A stretch of DNA of 47,600 bases from Thiorhodococcus minor (GTDB taxonomy: Bacteria; Pseudomonadota; Gammaproteobacteria; Chromatiales; Chromatiaceae), in assembly GCF_010820565.1 (NCBI RefSeq), contig NZ_JAAIJQ010000043.1, forward strand, positions 1 through 47,600. The letters are read 5' to 3'. The notes under the pieces were generated by a model. The model saw only the letters and a program-made list of their open reading frames with translations, did no database searches and was not told where the DNA came from. This document shows positions 35,845 to 44,806 of the stretch, piece by piece. Position numbers and translations under genes: made by a program. Each line of letters opens with the position of its first letter. Position 1 is the stretch's first letter.

Positions 35845-35985
35845 TTACAGCCAGGGACGCCACAGCCAAGCGAGGATGTGCGCAATGATGACGATCCCGA
35901 AGAATGCCGTCATGCTCTGCACGAAGATGCCATGGAACTCTTGTGCTTCTTGCTCGGTCAGACCAGTCATGCTCTTGTCAGCCAT
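35845..35985 (-). CDS. pufB: Light-harvesting 1 beta polypeptide, first copy
   Basis: This 46-residue beta subunit is the first gene of the puf operon. It begins [20 protein letters not shown], with the ligand His in [15 protein letters not shown] strong GGAGG precedes the ATG. No pufQ lies between it and the predicted promoter. Confidence 0.97.
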   Translation of the reverse strand: MADKSMTGLTEQEAQEFHGIFVQSMTAFFGIVIIAHILAWLWRPWL

Positions 35986-36333
35986 TTGTCAATCCTCCGA
36001 ATCTGGGGATAAAGCCTTAGTTAAGCCGCACTCAGCCCGTGCGGCATGGGGGCGCCGTGAACCAACCCGATCACGGCCGAGAAGCCACCCGAATACACAC
36101 GGGCACACTCTCTTCAAACTGAGCCCAGTCTGGGCTCGGAACTACTTGAGCGCCTTTCCTGGCACTCGATCAAATACGGCTACCGCTCGGCGGGACGCTA
36201 TCTCCCTGGAAGCCAATGCGCTGATCGCGGGTGCGACGGCCTGCCGGAGACTGAATCGAGACCTGTTGTACTTGATACCGACTCACGAGCCTTGCGCCAA
36301 TTGCCAAAACGGGGTGGCTGGATTTGTGGTGTC

Positions 36334-36373
36334 AGTCTAGCTTGACTGACACAGATGTCAATCTACATTTACA
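36334..36373 (-). promoter_or_regulatory. Predicted puf promoter with PpsR/CrtJ-type box
   Basis: Reading the minus strand, TTGACA (36361-36356) and TAGACT (36339-36334) are 16 bases apart. A perfect TGT-N12-ACA box (36356-36373) overlaps the -35. An 8-bp inverted repeat TGTCAGTC/GACTGACA (36330-36351) covers the -10. The predicted leader to pufB1 is about 340 bases. Prediction by eye from known CrtJ/PpsR consensus. Confidence 0.65.
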
Positions 36374-37235
36374 CATCAATTCCAGTCGGTGCTGACCGAG
36401 GACAGCGAGACCGCATCCGGGTCCGAAGACCTGTCTACGGGCGGACCGACTGGCGCGTCGACATCGCCGAAAATCAGCCGACAGAGGGGTCAGCCAAGAC
36501 CAAATATCGCGGGAGCTGACCCTGAGGACATGGCCAGGGAGATGTGACACGAATCACGCCGGGCGGAATGCTGACACAGGTGCCATTGCGCCTGAAGGCC
36601 TTGATGAAGCTCTACTTGAGCCCCGTCAGGAAACGGCAACTTTTTGGTGAGGGCTGCGAGGGAGGGGCCAGTCCCTGGCGGGAAGGCAGGCCCGAATGGA
36701 GAGCCGATAAGGCGCGGCCAGCGGCCAGCTTTTAGGGATCAGTCGGTCGGCCAGCGCGTGCGACTTGGCCAGGCTCACTCAGTGGCCGAAGGCGCGAAAA
36801 GGCGAGAGCCTCGACGAGACAACAGCCAGAAGCCCATCGCCAGCGGCTCACGAGTCTCTATATTAGGCAGCAGATCGCGCCAGCGACAGCTCACCCGCAA
36901 GCGAGCAGCCGCAAGCCAACCCACAGTTCGGCGTAAGGCGGTTCCCGGAGAAGCTTATACCAGAGAGGAGGCCGAGGCGCCGGCTTCCCCTAGGAGCGGC
37001 GCCCCGCCGCCACTGAGGCGGTCGGAGCTAATCCGTCGCGCCGGGGCGGCGCCCCCACCCAATGCCTGCCCGATGGCGCCTGATCGAATCGCCTTTGGTG
37101 AGAAGACTCTCGGAGATCGCCTAGAGGCTAGGACGCACCGCCAGAAGGCAGGCTGAGCCAAGGGATCGCGGCGCAAGCGCACAGGGGTCAAGGCGACCAG
37201 GAGGGATCAGCCGCCCGAGATACCCCTTGACCGGA
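36374..37235. other. Noncoding gap between puf promoter and bchZ
   Basis: About 860 bases show no supported gene; open frames here are rich in Arg, Pro and Gly without homology. It contains a 30-base repeat copy (36934-36963), GC-rich imperfect palindromes around 36991-37050, and 8-bp arms GGTCAAGG/CCTTGACC (37186-37232) just beyond the bchZ stop that might act in its 3' end. No pufQ was found. Confidence 0.5.
36934..36963 (+). repeat. 30-bp dispersed repeat, copy 1
   Basis: It starts TAAGGCG and ends CTTATACCAG. It aligns without gaps to 42400-42429 with 24 of 30 bases identical, in the same orientation. The two copies flank bchCXYZ. Confidence 0.65.
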
Positions 37236-38684
37236 TCAGCTCAGCTGAGACGCCTGAGCGGCTGTGACGCGCGCCGCGGACACCCGCTCCTCACCTGCAG
37301 TGCGGGCAGCGCGCTCCGCGGCATCGCGCAGCCGTTTCGCCGCGGAAATGCGCACCAGGACGGGCTGCGACTCGACGATGCGATCGAAGAGGGCCCGCGC
37401 GTCCTCGTCCCAGGGCAGCTCGCGATGCAGCCGCGCCGGCGTGGCATCCACCTTGTCCAGGTCGGTCCCCAACGGCAGGATATTGAAGAGCGCATCGAAC
37501 AGGGCGTTGCAGACCTCCTGCACCAGGTAGGTCGCGCCGGCGTAGCCCATGAAGGGCGTACCGGTGTGACGACGAATCACGGTTCCCGGGAAGGACGCCG
37601 GAATATAGGTGGCGCGGCCGCCGATCTCTGACAGGTACATGCGCTCGTTGTAGCTGCCGAAGACGATCAAGGGCGTCTTCTCGTGCACCGCTTGGCGAAT
37701 GACGTCATTGTCCGGCTTCACGCCGGCCTTGCGGGCGAAGGCGAAGTTGCATGGCAGACCCAGCTCGTCCTCCAGATAGTGCTTCAGGCCGCGCGCGTAG
37801 GTCTCGGTCGCGGCGACACCGAAGCTCGCCGTGCCGAAGAAATCCTGGGTCACCGAGCGCCAGAGATCCCAGATGGGCTTGATGGTCGTGTGCTTTTCCT
37901 TCTCGATGAAGGGCTCGGGATCCAAGCCCAGGATCTCGCCCAGCGCGCGCAGGAACTTGGTGGTGCTGTGCAGCCCGATTGGCGCTTGCAGGAAGGGCCT
38001 GTCCAGCGCCTCGCAGAGCTTGCGCCCCACCTCCCGATACATGCAGACATTGGCATCGGCATCGGCCAATTTGGCCACATCCCCCAGGTGGCTGCCGAGC
38101 GGAAAGGTCATATTGATCTCGGCGCCGATCCCCTCCACCAAGCGACGGATCTCGGCGAGATCCGAGGGCGTGTTGAACATGCCATACATGGGGCCGATGA
38201 TGTTGACCCTTGGCCGCTCGCCTTCCTTGCGCTTGGGCTTGGGCTTGGGCGCGGCACCCTTCTTCGGACCGTACTGGGTCCACAGCCAATACATGGCGCG
38301 GTCGGCGCTCTGCCACTGATCCTCGTCGATGGTGCGCGGCAAGAAGCGCACGATCTTGGTCCCCTCGGGCGTAACGCCGCCGCCGATCATCTCGGCGATC
38401 GAGCCCGTGACGACGACAGCCGGGCGCTGCGGATCCAGCGTCTCGTAGGCACGGCGCATCGCCTGCTCGGTACCGCTCTGCCCCAGCTCCTCTTCGCCGA
38501 GCCCGGTCACGACCACGGGGAGCTCGTGCGGCGGCAGGCCATCGGTGTAGTGCAGGACCGCGGTTACTGGCAGATTCTCGCAGCCCACGGGACCATCGAT
38601 GATGACCTGAAGGCCCTTGATGGCTGTGAAAACATAGACAGAGCCCCAATAGCCGCCCGCGCGGTCGAGGTCATTGATCAACAT
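37236..38684 (-). CDS. bchZ: Chlorophyllide a reductase subunit Z
   Basis: This 482-residue nitrogenase-like catalytic subunit, with BchY, reduces the C7-C8 bond of chlorophyllide a to a bacteriochlorin. It begins [20 protein letters not shown]. The cysteine in [10 protein letters not shown] is the expected P-cluster-type ligand, and [12 protein letters not shown] follows. It ends in an Ala-rich tail. It is the last bch gene before the puf region and 214 bases from bchY. Confidence 0.96.
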   Translation of the reverse strand: MLINDLDRAGGYWGSVYVFTAIKGLQVIIDGPVGCENLPVTAVLHYTDGLPPHELPVVVTGLGEEELGQSGTEQAMRRAYETLDPQRPAVVVTGSIAEMIGGGVTPEGTKIVRFLPRTIDEDQWQSADRAMYWLWTQYGPKKGAAPKPKPKRKEGERPRVNIIGPMYGMFNTPSDLAEIRRLVEGIGAEINMTFPLGSHLGDVAKLADADANVCMYREVGRKLCEALDRPFLQAPIGLHSTTKFLRALGEILGLDPEPFIEKEKHTTIKPIWDLWRSVTQDFFGTASFGVAATETYARGLKHYLEDELGLPCNFAFARKAGVKPDNDVIRQAVHEKTPLIVFGSYNERMYLSEIGGRATYIPASFPGTVIRRHTGTPFMGYAGATYLVQEVCNALFDALFNILPLGTDLDKVDATPARLHRELPWDEDARALFDRIVESQPVLVRISAAKRLRDAAERAARTAGEERVSAARVTAAQASQLS

Positions 38685-38821
38685 CGGTAAAGCGTCCTCT
38701 ATCTGGGACCAGAAACCTGAATGGAAGCCATGGCTCGCAGGGCGCGCAAACGGCGCCAGCTCCGTGGGTAGGCGCCGAGAATCTTCGCCTCACGCGAATG
38801 CGGGCCGGACCAGCCGCCGCC

Positions 38822-38839
38822 CCTTCCCGGCCGGGAAGG
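38822..38839. repeat. 18-bp perfect palindrome in bchY-bchZ gap
   Basis: CCTTCCCGGCCGGGAAGG is fully self-complementary. It lies mid-gap between bchY and bchZ, where most relatives have little spacing. It may form a processing or stabilising stem-loop. Confidence 0.7.
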
Positions 38840-38898
38840 AAGCGCGGCTTGGAGATCCGATCCACTCACCCGCAGTCAGCACCCCGAGCGACACGGAA

Positions 38899-40365
38899 TC
38901 AGGCCGGCTTGGCCGCCCGCTTCGCCACAGCCTGCTTCGGCGCAGGCGACACGGGCAGATCTTGCCAAACGCCGCTGGTATCGCCCTCACCCACACCCTC
39001 GAAGAAGGCGCGCATTGCCTTGAAGCGCTCCTTGTTGCCGAGCGCAGCATTGATGACCTGCGCCAGCGAGCCAGCGCCCGCCGGCCCCATCAGCGGACGC
39101 GCCGAAATGAGGTTGGTGAAGTAGAGCGCCGGGATCTGCAGCTCCTTGGCCGCCTGGACGACGGGCGTCGTGCCGATCGCGAGATCGGGATCCAGCGACT
39201 TGACCGCGGCCAAGTCCTGCTCCAAAGACGCGCGGAACTGAACGGGAACGCCACGCGCCTCCAGCCAGGCGAGATCCGGCTCGTTCCAGGGCGTTCGCGG
39301 GCAGGCCGTGCCGACATAGGGCACCTCCGCACCGGACTCGATCAACAGCCGCGCGACCAGCAGCTCAGAGCCCTCGTAGCCCGAGACGATGACGCGCCCC
39401 TTGATCGGCATGGCCGAGAGCGCGCCGCCGATGGCCGGCAAGAACTTGTTCTTGGCGGCATCGACCTTGTCCTGAGCGATGCCGCAGGCCTGACCGATCG
39501 CATCCAGCCAGGCGGCAGTGCCGTCGCGCCCCACGGGCGCGGAGCCCACGATGGGGCGGCCGGCGGCCGCCAGCTCACGGCAGGAAGCTGTGTATTGAGG
39601 ATGGATGGCCGCGCCGACGCGGCAATCCAATGCCGCATAGAGCTCACGCCATTCGCGCGTGGGGACCACAGGCCCGACCGCCAAGCCCAGCGGCTCGAGC
39701 ATCATGCCGATACCAACCGGATCCGCCGGAAACATCTCACCGAGCAGCGTCACCGTCGGACGCTCGCTACGCCCGCCGCGCGGCGCCTGGACCGGCCCCT
39801 GCTCCGCCTCGTGACGGGCATACTGCAGCATGGCACCGGCCATGACGTCCTTGGCCTCCGCATGGGTCGGCACGCCAAAGCCAGGCACGTCGATGCCGAG
39901 GATACGCACGCCGTTCAGCTCCTTGGGCAGCAGCCGCAGGGGTACGCCGGATGCCGTGGGCACACAGAGATTGATGGCGACGATGGTGTCGAGCTTGTCC
40001 GGATCCGCCAGTTTGAGCACCGCCTCGCGCGCATCCTCGAACAGACGCCCAGACACGAGCGATTCCGAATCGAAGGGCACATAGCCAACCGAGCGGCGCG
40101 CGCCGTAGAAATGCGAGGTGAAGGTCAGGCCGTAGACGCAGCAGCCGGAGCCGACCAGCACCATGGCCGTGCGCCGCATCCGCAGCCCGACACGCAGGGC
40201 GCCGAAAGCCGGACACATGGTCTGCGGCTGATCGTGAGGGCCGGCCGGATAGTCCGCCGCAAGGCGCTCGAGCAGCTCGGCATTGCCGGACGCCGCCGCA
40301 GCGGACTTCAGGGTCTCGGCGCTCGCGCAGCCAGGCCCATCAGGGGCTTGATCATGATCGGTCAT
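38899..40365 (-). CDS. bchY: Chlorophyllide a reductase subunit Y
   Basis: This 488-residue partner of BchZ contains cluster-ligand cysteines in TMCPAFGALRVG and GSGCCVYGLTF, and continues with LDTIVAINLCVPTASG and LGIDVPGFG. The ATG at 40365 was chosen because the upstream extension is basic and not conserved. It is 20 bases after bchX. The C-terminus ends in a Lys/Ala tail. Confidence 0.95.
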   Translation of the reverse strand: MTDHDQAPDGPGCASAETLKSAAAASGNAELLERLAADYPAGPHDQPQTMCPAFGALRVGLRMRRTAMVLVGSGCCVYGLTFTSHFYGARRSVGYVPFDSESLVSGRLFEDAREAVLKLADPDKLDTIVAINLCVPTASGVPLRLLPKELNGVRILGIDVPGFGVPTHAEAKDVMAGAMLQYARHEAEQGPVQAPRGGRSERPTVTLLGEMFPADPVGIGMMLEPLGLAVGPVVPTREWRELYAALDCRVGAAIHPQYTASCRELAAAGRPIVGSAPVGRDGTAAWLDAIGQACGIAQDKVDAAKNKFLPAIGGALSAMPIKGRVIVSGYEGSELLVARLLIESGAEVPYVGTACPRTPWNEPDLAWLEARGVPVQFRASLEQDLAAVKSLDPDLAIGTTPVVQAAKELQIPALYFTNLISARPLMGPAGAGSLAQVINAALGNKERFKAMRAFFEGVGEGDTSGVWQDLPVSPAPKQAVAKRAAKPA

Positions 40366-40385
40366 GAGAAGATTCCGCGGCTGTT

Positions 40386-41339
40386 TCAGACGTCGTCGTA
40401 GACGACTTCGAGCGACGGCTTGGCGATGGCGGCCGCGTCGCACATGTCTTCCGGACGCGCCGGCTCCAGCTTGACGTGGCGCCCGACATCGTCGCCCTTG
40501 AAGAGGTCCAGCAGGGCCTCGTGCTGGAGCGGCTTGGGGCGCACCGGCGGGGCCTCGGCGGCGTTGGTCGCCAGCTCCTCGAACAGCGGACCCCAGTCAC
40601 CGCCGGGGCGGCCGACGATCTCGTAGTTGGCGCTCTTGCGGCGGATCTCGTCGTTCGCCGGGATGGTCGCCAGGATCGGAATACCGGCCGCCTTGGCGAA
40701 GGCCTGGGCCTCGCCCGTGCCGTCGTCCTTGTTGATGACCATGCCCGCCACGCCAACATTGCCGCCCAGGCCGGTGAAGTACTCCACCGCCGAGCAGACG
40801 TTGTTGGCGACATAGAGCGACTGCAGGTCGTTGGAGCCGACGATCATGACCTTCTGACAGAGGTCGCGCGCGATCGGCAGACCGAAGCCGCCGCAGACCA
40901 CGTCGCCCAAGAAGTCCAGCAGCACATAGTCGAAGTCCCACTCGTGGAAGCCCAGCCCCTCGAGCAGCTCGAAGCCGTGGATGATGCCGCGGCCACCGCA
41001 GCCGCGCCCAACCTCGGGACCGCCGAGCTCCATGGCGAAGACGCCGTCGCGCTTGAAGCAGATGTCGCCAATGGCCACCTGCTCACCGGCGCGCTTCTTC
41101 TCGCTCGAGACACCCAGGATGGTCGGACAGTTGCGCCCGCCGAACAGCAGCGTGGCCGTGTCGCTCTTGGGGTCGCAGCCGATCAGCAGCACCTTCTTGC
41201 CTTGCTGGGCCATCATGTAGGACAGGTTGGCCAGGGTGAAGCTCTTGCCGATGCCGCCTTTCCCATAGATGGCGATGATCTGCGTCTCCTTGATGGCCGG
41301 CGACGCGGCCGGCGCGGGACCTTTGACGGGTACATTCAC
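40386..41339 (-). CDS. bchX: Chlorophyllide a reductase iron-protein subunit X
   Basis: This 317-residue NifH-like ATPase transfers electrons to BchYZ. The P-loop is GKGGIGKS (26-33), followed by GCDPKSDTATLLFGG. The two 4Fe-4S ligand cysteines are in GRGCGGRGI and DVVCGGFGLP. The GTG at 41339 forms a GTGA overlap with the bchC stop and has GGAG eight bases upstream. A TTG at 41354 is an alternative. Confidence 0.95.
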   Translation of the reverse strand: MNVPVKGPAPAASPAIKETQIIAIYGKGGIGKSFTLANLSYMMAQQGKKVLLIGCDPKSDTATLLFGGRNCPTILGVSSEKKRAGEQVAIGDICFKRDGVFAMELGGPEVGRGCGGRGIIHGFELLEGLGFHEWDFDYVLLDFLGDVVCGGFGLPIARDLCQKVMIVGSNDLQSLYVANNVCSAVEYFTGLGGNVGVAGMVINKDDGTGEAQAFAKAAGIPILATIPANDEIRRKSANYEIVGRPGGDWGPLFEELATNAAEAPPVRPKPLQHEALLDLFKGDDVGRHVKLEPARPEDMCDAAAIAKPSLEVVYDDV

Positions 41340-42304
41340 GAGATCGATCTCCAATCAAGAATCATCTTCAGGCAGCTGGGATCACCGAATGCCGTGCGAT
41401 AGGCGCTGTCGGCCTCGGTCGCGGGCACGCGATGGGTGATGAGCCCATCCAGGGACAAACGGCCAGACTCCAAGAGGGAGCGCACCGCGGCGAGATCGGA
41501 CGGCTGGAACTCGGCCGCGATGCGGAAGCGCGCCTCGCGCATGAAGGCGGGCGGAAAGGTGAAGCACACGGGCTGGCTGTAGAAGCCGCCGAGGATGATC
41601 TCGCCACCACGCGCCATCCGCGCGACCAGGCTATCCAGGATGCCGGGGTCGCCGCTCATGTCGCAGATGCTGCCGTAGTCGCGACGCTGATCGTCGTCCG
41701 GAGACATCACATCATAGCCATGACCCTCGGCACCCGACCTCCGCACCTGGCTGGTCTCCCAGACCACAGGACGCGAGCCCTCGCCCAAGGCCGCAATGCG
41801 CGCCAGCAAACGCCCCAGCACGCCATGCCCGACGATCAGCTCGACGTGTGGCGACTCGGGGCCGGCAATGGCATGGTAAGCGGTCGCCGCCAGCGCCAGT
41901 AGCACGGCCTGCTCACCGAGCGCATCGTCGACGGGGAGCAGGCGCTTGCCCGGCACCACGACCCGCGAGGCCGCCCCACCGAAGAGGCCGCGAACTTCGC
42001 CATAGCACACGGCACCGGGGACGAAGACGCGCTGCCCGACCTCGAGCCCAGCCTGCGCGCCGGCGTGGACGACACGGCCCACCGACTCGTAGCCAGGCAC
42101 GAGCGGATAGCCCATGCCTGGGAATTCCGGCATCCGCCCGGACCAGAGCAGACGCTCGGTCCCTGTGCTGATACCGCTCCATTCGATGTCGACCACGACA
42201 TCCTCGTCGGTCGGCGGCGTCAGCGCCAGCTTGCGCAGCGACAGGCGCTCCGGCTCCTCGAGCACGACCGCCAGGGCTTCGAGATTCGGGATAGTAGCGC
42301 TCAA
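41336..42304 (-). CDS. bchC: Bacteriochlorophyllide a dehydrogenase BchC
   Basis: This 322-residue medium-chain dehydrogenase oxidises the 3-hydroxyethyl to the 3-acetyl group. Family segments are WSGISTGTERLLWSGRMP, PLVPGYESVGRV, VFVPGAVCYG and GHGVLGRLLARI. The start is probably TTG at 42304; no ATG is near the homologous N-terminus (LAVVLEEPERLSL). It overlaps bchX and heads the bchCXYZ unit. Confidence 0.93.
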   Translation of the reverse strand: MSATIPNLEALAVVLEEPERLSLRKLALTPPTDEDVVVDIEWSGISTGTERLLWSGRMPEFPGMGYPLVPGYESVGRVVHAGAQAGLEVGQRVFVPGAVCYGEVRGLFGGAASRVVVPGKRLLPVDDALGEQAVLLALAATAYHAIAGPESPHVELIVGHGVLGRLLARIAALGEGSRPVVWETSQVRRSGAEGHGYDVMSPDDDQRRDYGSICDMSGDPGILDSLVARMARGGEIILGGFYSQPVCFTFPPAFMREARFRIAAEFQPSDLAAVRSLLESGRLSLDGLITHRVPATEADSAYRTAFGDPSCLKMILDWRSIS

Positions 42305-42637
42305 AACGTGACTCGAAACAGGTTGATACTGAAGGATGGGACAGTTTAACGAAAGTTGACTGTCAGTCTAGGGCGAGTGCTGTGGATCTTGATCTGAGAT
42401 AAGGCGATTGCCGGAAGTTCTTATACCAGGTGGCGCCGGATTGAGGTCCGCCTTCAAGGAGCGCCGACAGGAGCATCGCTGGGCGATGTGACTGGCGGGG
42501 CGGCACAGAAGGCGGGCGTCACGACAAGCCAGATGGCATGGGAATTGGCAGAAATCGCCGAAGTCGATTCGGCGACGGGAGCGCATCCCGCGCCGCAGGG
42601 GAACAGGCCTCGAGACGGCCCCCGAAGGACGCGCGGC
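42305..42637. other. bchC upstream region
   Basis: The 333 bases between bchC and crtF hold no supported gene. GACAGT/ACTGTC arms (42340-42364) form an inverted repeat. The word TGTCAGTCTAG (42361-42371) also occurs at the puf promoter, hinting at a shared operator. A second copy of the 30-bp repeat lies at 42400-42429. The region likely includes a bch promoter. Confidence 0.45.
42400..42429 (+). repeat. 30-bp dispersed repeat, copy 2
   Basis: It is the partner of 36934-36963 (24 of 30 identical, no gaps). It begins TAAGGCG and ends CTTATACCAG. Both copies are followed by a GGCGCCGG palindrome. Confidence 0.65.
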
Positions 42638-43753
42638 TCAGCCTGCGCGACGGGCGACCATGACCTGGGTGAGAATCGGCCGGCGCGTCGGGAGCTGACG
42701 GACCTGATCGAAGCAGGTATCGCGCAGCATCTGCTCGACCTCCACCGGGGGCCGCGGACGTCCGCTGCCCATTGCGAGCAGATAGAAGCCGAAATAGGCG
42801 TCGCCAATGGGCTCGGCCCCAGGCGTTCCTGACATGGGCTCGGCGACCAGCAGGCGCCCACCCTCGGGCAGCGCATGGCAGGTCGCCTCCAGGAAGGACT
42901 GGGCCATCCCGTCGTCATGGTCGTGCAGCACGCGCACCAGTGATACGACATCGGCCCCCTGGGGCAGCGGATCGCGCAGCACATCCCCGCCGACGGCGAT
43001 CGCCCGATCGGCCAGCCCCTCGCGCTCGAAGCGCGCCCGAGCGCGCTCGGCGACAGCCGGCAGATCGAAGAGGATGACGCGCAGATGCGGCCAGCGCTTG
43101 GCCGCCGTCACCAAGAAGGTGCCGTCCCCGCCCGCCACGTCCAGCAGGCAGTGATGCTCCTCGAGCGAGTAGGCATCCAGCACGTCAGAGGCGATCAAGC
43201 GCTGCGAGTCCGCCATGAGCTCGGTATAGCCGCCGACCGCGTGCTCGGCCGCCGAGGCCGGACGCTCGGAGCCGACATAGGCCCAGTATTTCAGCAGCTC
43301 GCGCCGCTCGGCCTCGCCGCGCAGCAAGGCGACAGGGTCTTGGAGATCCGCATAGGCCATAGCGTGATGCTCCACCATGGCCGCGATTCCGGGATTGCCG
43401 AGCATCGCCGCGCCCAGCTCGCCGAGGGCGAAGCGATCGCGACCACGCGCCTCGGCAAGCCGCAGACTCGCCGCGGCACGCAGCAGGCGACGCGCCTCAT
43501 CCGGCGGCAGCCCCAGGCGATCCGCCAGATGACCGGACGACTGCACCCCCTCGGCCAGAATCTCGAACAGTTTCAGCTGCACGCAGGCGAAGAGGACTTG
43601 CGAATAGACGAAGCCGGCAACGATGTCGAACAGCTCGCGCGAGCGACGCCGCGCGAGCCAGCGGGTGAAAGGAAAAGCTGCAGCCCAGCGTTGAAAGCCA
43701 GGACTGGAGAGCACACGATTACGGACAGCGAGGAGGCGATCAGGGAGCCACAC
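42638..43753 (-). CDS. crtF: Carotenoid 1-hydroxy O-methyltransferase CrtF
   Basis: This 371-residue SAM-dependent methyltransferase adds the 1-methoxy group in spheroidene/spirilloxanthin synthesis. The N-terminal dimerisation domain includes FDIVAGFVYSQVLFACVQLK. The SAM motif is LLDVAGGDGTFL. The catalytic-type His is in RVLHDHDDG. The start is GTG at 43753. It is 66 bases after crtE. Confidence 0.94.
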   Translation of the reverse strand: MWLPDRLLAVRNRVLSSPGFQRWAAAFPFTRWLARRRSRELFDIVAGFVYSQVLFACVQLKLFEILAEGVQSSGHLADRLGLPPDEARRLLRAAASLRLAEARGRDRFALGELGAAMLGNPGIAAMVEHHAMAYADLQDPVALLRGEAERRELLKYWAYVGSERPASAAEHAVGGYTELMADSQRLIASDVLDAYSLEEHHCLLDVAGGDGTFLVTAAKRWPHLRVILFDLPAVAERARARFEREGLADRAIAVGGDVLRDPLPQGADVVSLVRVLHDHDDGMAQSFLEATCHALPEGGRLLVAEPMSGTPGAEPIGDAYFGFYLLAMGSGRPRPPVEVEQMLRDTCFDQVRQLPTRRPILTQVMVARRAG

Positions 43754-43819
43754 AGAAGGTACTACCGCAAGTTAGCTCGAGCCGCCGAAGCTGACGGCCC
43801 GTGCCTCTGTCTCAAGGCA

Positions 43820-44689
43820 TCATGCCGCGCGCTGCGCGAGGTCCTTAGGCATGATATGGCGGGATTCGGCCATCAGGACCTCGGCCAGTTTGTCACGCCC
43901 CGGACACTCCGGGATGGCGTCGATCGCGCCCTTGACAAGTTGACGCAGCCGATCGATGGCGCCGTCGACCCCAAGCTCCCCGGCCGCGCTAGGGCGATTG
44001 AGCAGTGCGTCCCGGCCGACCGGCTTGCCGACCTCCTGGGCACTGGCGGCGACGTCACGCAGATCATCCGCGACCTGATAGGCCTCGCCAATCCGGTCAC
44101 CGACGACGCGCCAGGCATCGGCGTCCGCGCCGGCGACTTGGGCACCGGCCGCCGTAGCGGCCGCGAACAGAGAGCCGGTCTTGGCGCGATGATAGTCTTC
44201 GACGGACACCCGCGGCTCGCACTCCCAAGCCTGGCCGGCGGTAATGCCATGCGGCATCCCGACCGAGCGACTGACGGTCAGCAAGAGAGGGCCGAGGCGC
44301 TCGGGAGTCGCAGCCAGGCTGCGCGCCAAGTGCTCGAAGGCGAGAATGATCAAGGCATCTCCGGCCAGGACCGCGAGCGGCTCGCCGAAGGCTCGATGAA
44401 CCGAGGGGACGCCGCGACGCAGCGGGGAATCGTCGAAGCAGGGCAGGTCGTCATGGACCAGGGACGCACAGTGCAGCAGCTCGATCGAGGCCGCCACGGC
44501 ATCCGCTGCCGCGTAGTCGGTGCTCCCACAAGCCGCGGCCACGGCAAGGCAGAGCCTAGGGCGCACGCGCGCACCGCCGGGGAAGACGGAATGACGGACT
44601 GCTTCAGCAAGACGTGGAGGACAGCCCGAGGTGGCCACACTATCTATGGCAGAGGCCAAGGCCTGCTCGATTCTTGTTGTGGCATCCAT
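43820..44689 (-). CDS. crtE: Geranylgeranyl diphosphate synthase
   Basis: This 289-residue trans-prenyltransferase makes the C20 precursor of carotenoids and of the bacteriochlorophyll tail. The first aspartate motif is DDLPCFDD (80-87) and the second is in YQVADDLRD. The ATG at 44689 has GGGGAG upstream. A longer frame to 44755 would run into the operator boxes. It is divergent from crtD. Confidence 0.94.
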   Translation of the reverse strand: MDATTRIEQALASAIDSVATSGCPPRLAEAVRHSVFPGGARVRPRLCLAVAAACGSTDYAAADAVAASIELLHCASLVHDDLPCFDDSPLRRGVPSVHRAFGEPLAVLAGDALIILAFEHLARSLAATPERLGPLLLTVSRSVGMPHGITAGQAWECEPRVSVEDYHRAKTGSLFAAATAAGAQVAGADADAWRVVGDRIGEAYQVADDLRDVAASAQEVGKPVGRDALLNRPSAAGELGVDGAIDRLRQLVKGAIDAIPECPGRDKLAEVLMAESRHIMPKDLAQRAA

Positions 44690-44717
44690 CGGCGCTCCCC
44701 CGGTAACCGCAGTCAAA

Positions 44718-44761
44718 TGTAAGGAATAGTTGACACTTATGTGTGTCATGTACAATAGACA
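44718..44761. promoter_or_regulatory. crtE-crtD divergent control region with two PpsR/CrtJ boxes
   Basis: Two perfect TGT-N12-ACA boxes lie at 44718-44735 and 44744-44761, 26 bases centre to centre. A plus-strand promoter, TTGACA (44730-44735) and TACAAT (44751-44756), spacer 15, overlaps both boxes. A TGACAC/GTGTCA palindrome lies between. Known CrtJ/PpsR repressors bind such pairs cooperatively under oxygen. Confidence 0.8.
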
Positions 44762-44806
44762 TCTCCATCCGATGCGTCAACGCAAACGCAGGGAGGCCAT
44801 ACAGTG

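Noticed and set aside
36332-36550. Possible pufQ upstream of pufB1
   Set aside because: The translated frame has no membrane helix or similarity to PufQ, and it overlaps the predicted promoter.
36644-37156. 170-codon plus-strand frame in the bchZ-puf gap
   Set aside because: Low-complexity Arg/Pro/Ala sequence without homology and with palindromic DNA; not a convincing gene.
44690-44755. Longer crtE start at 44755
   Set aside because: It would place coding sequence over two perfect operator boxes and a promoter; the ATG at 44689 has a good ribosome site.
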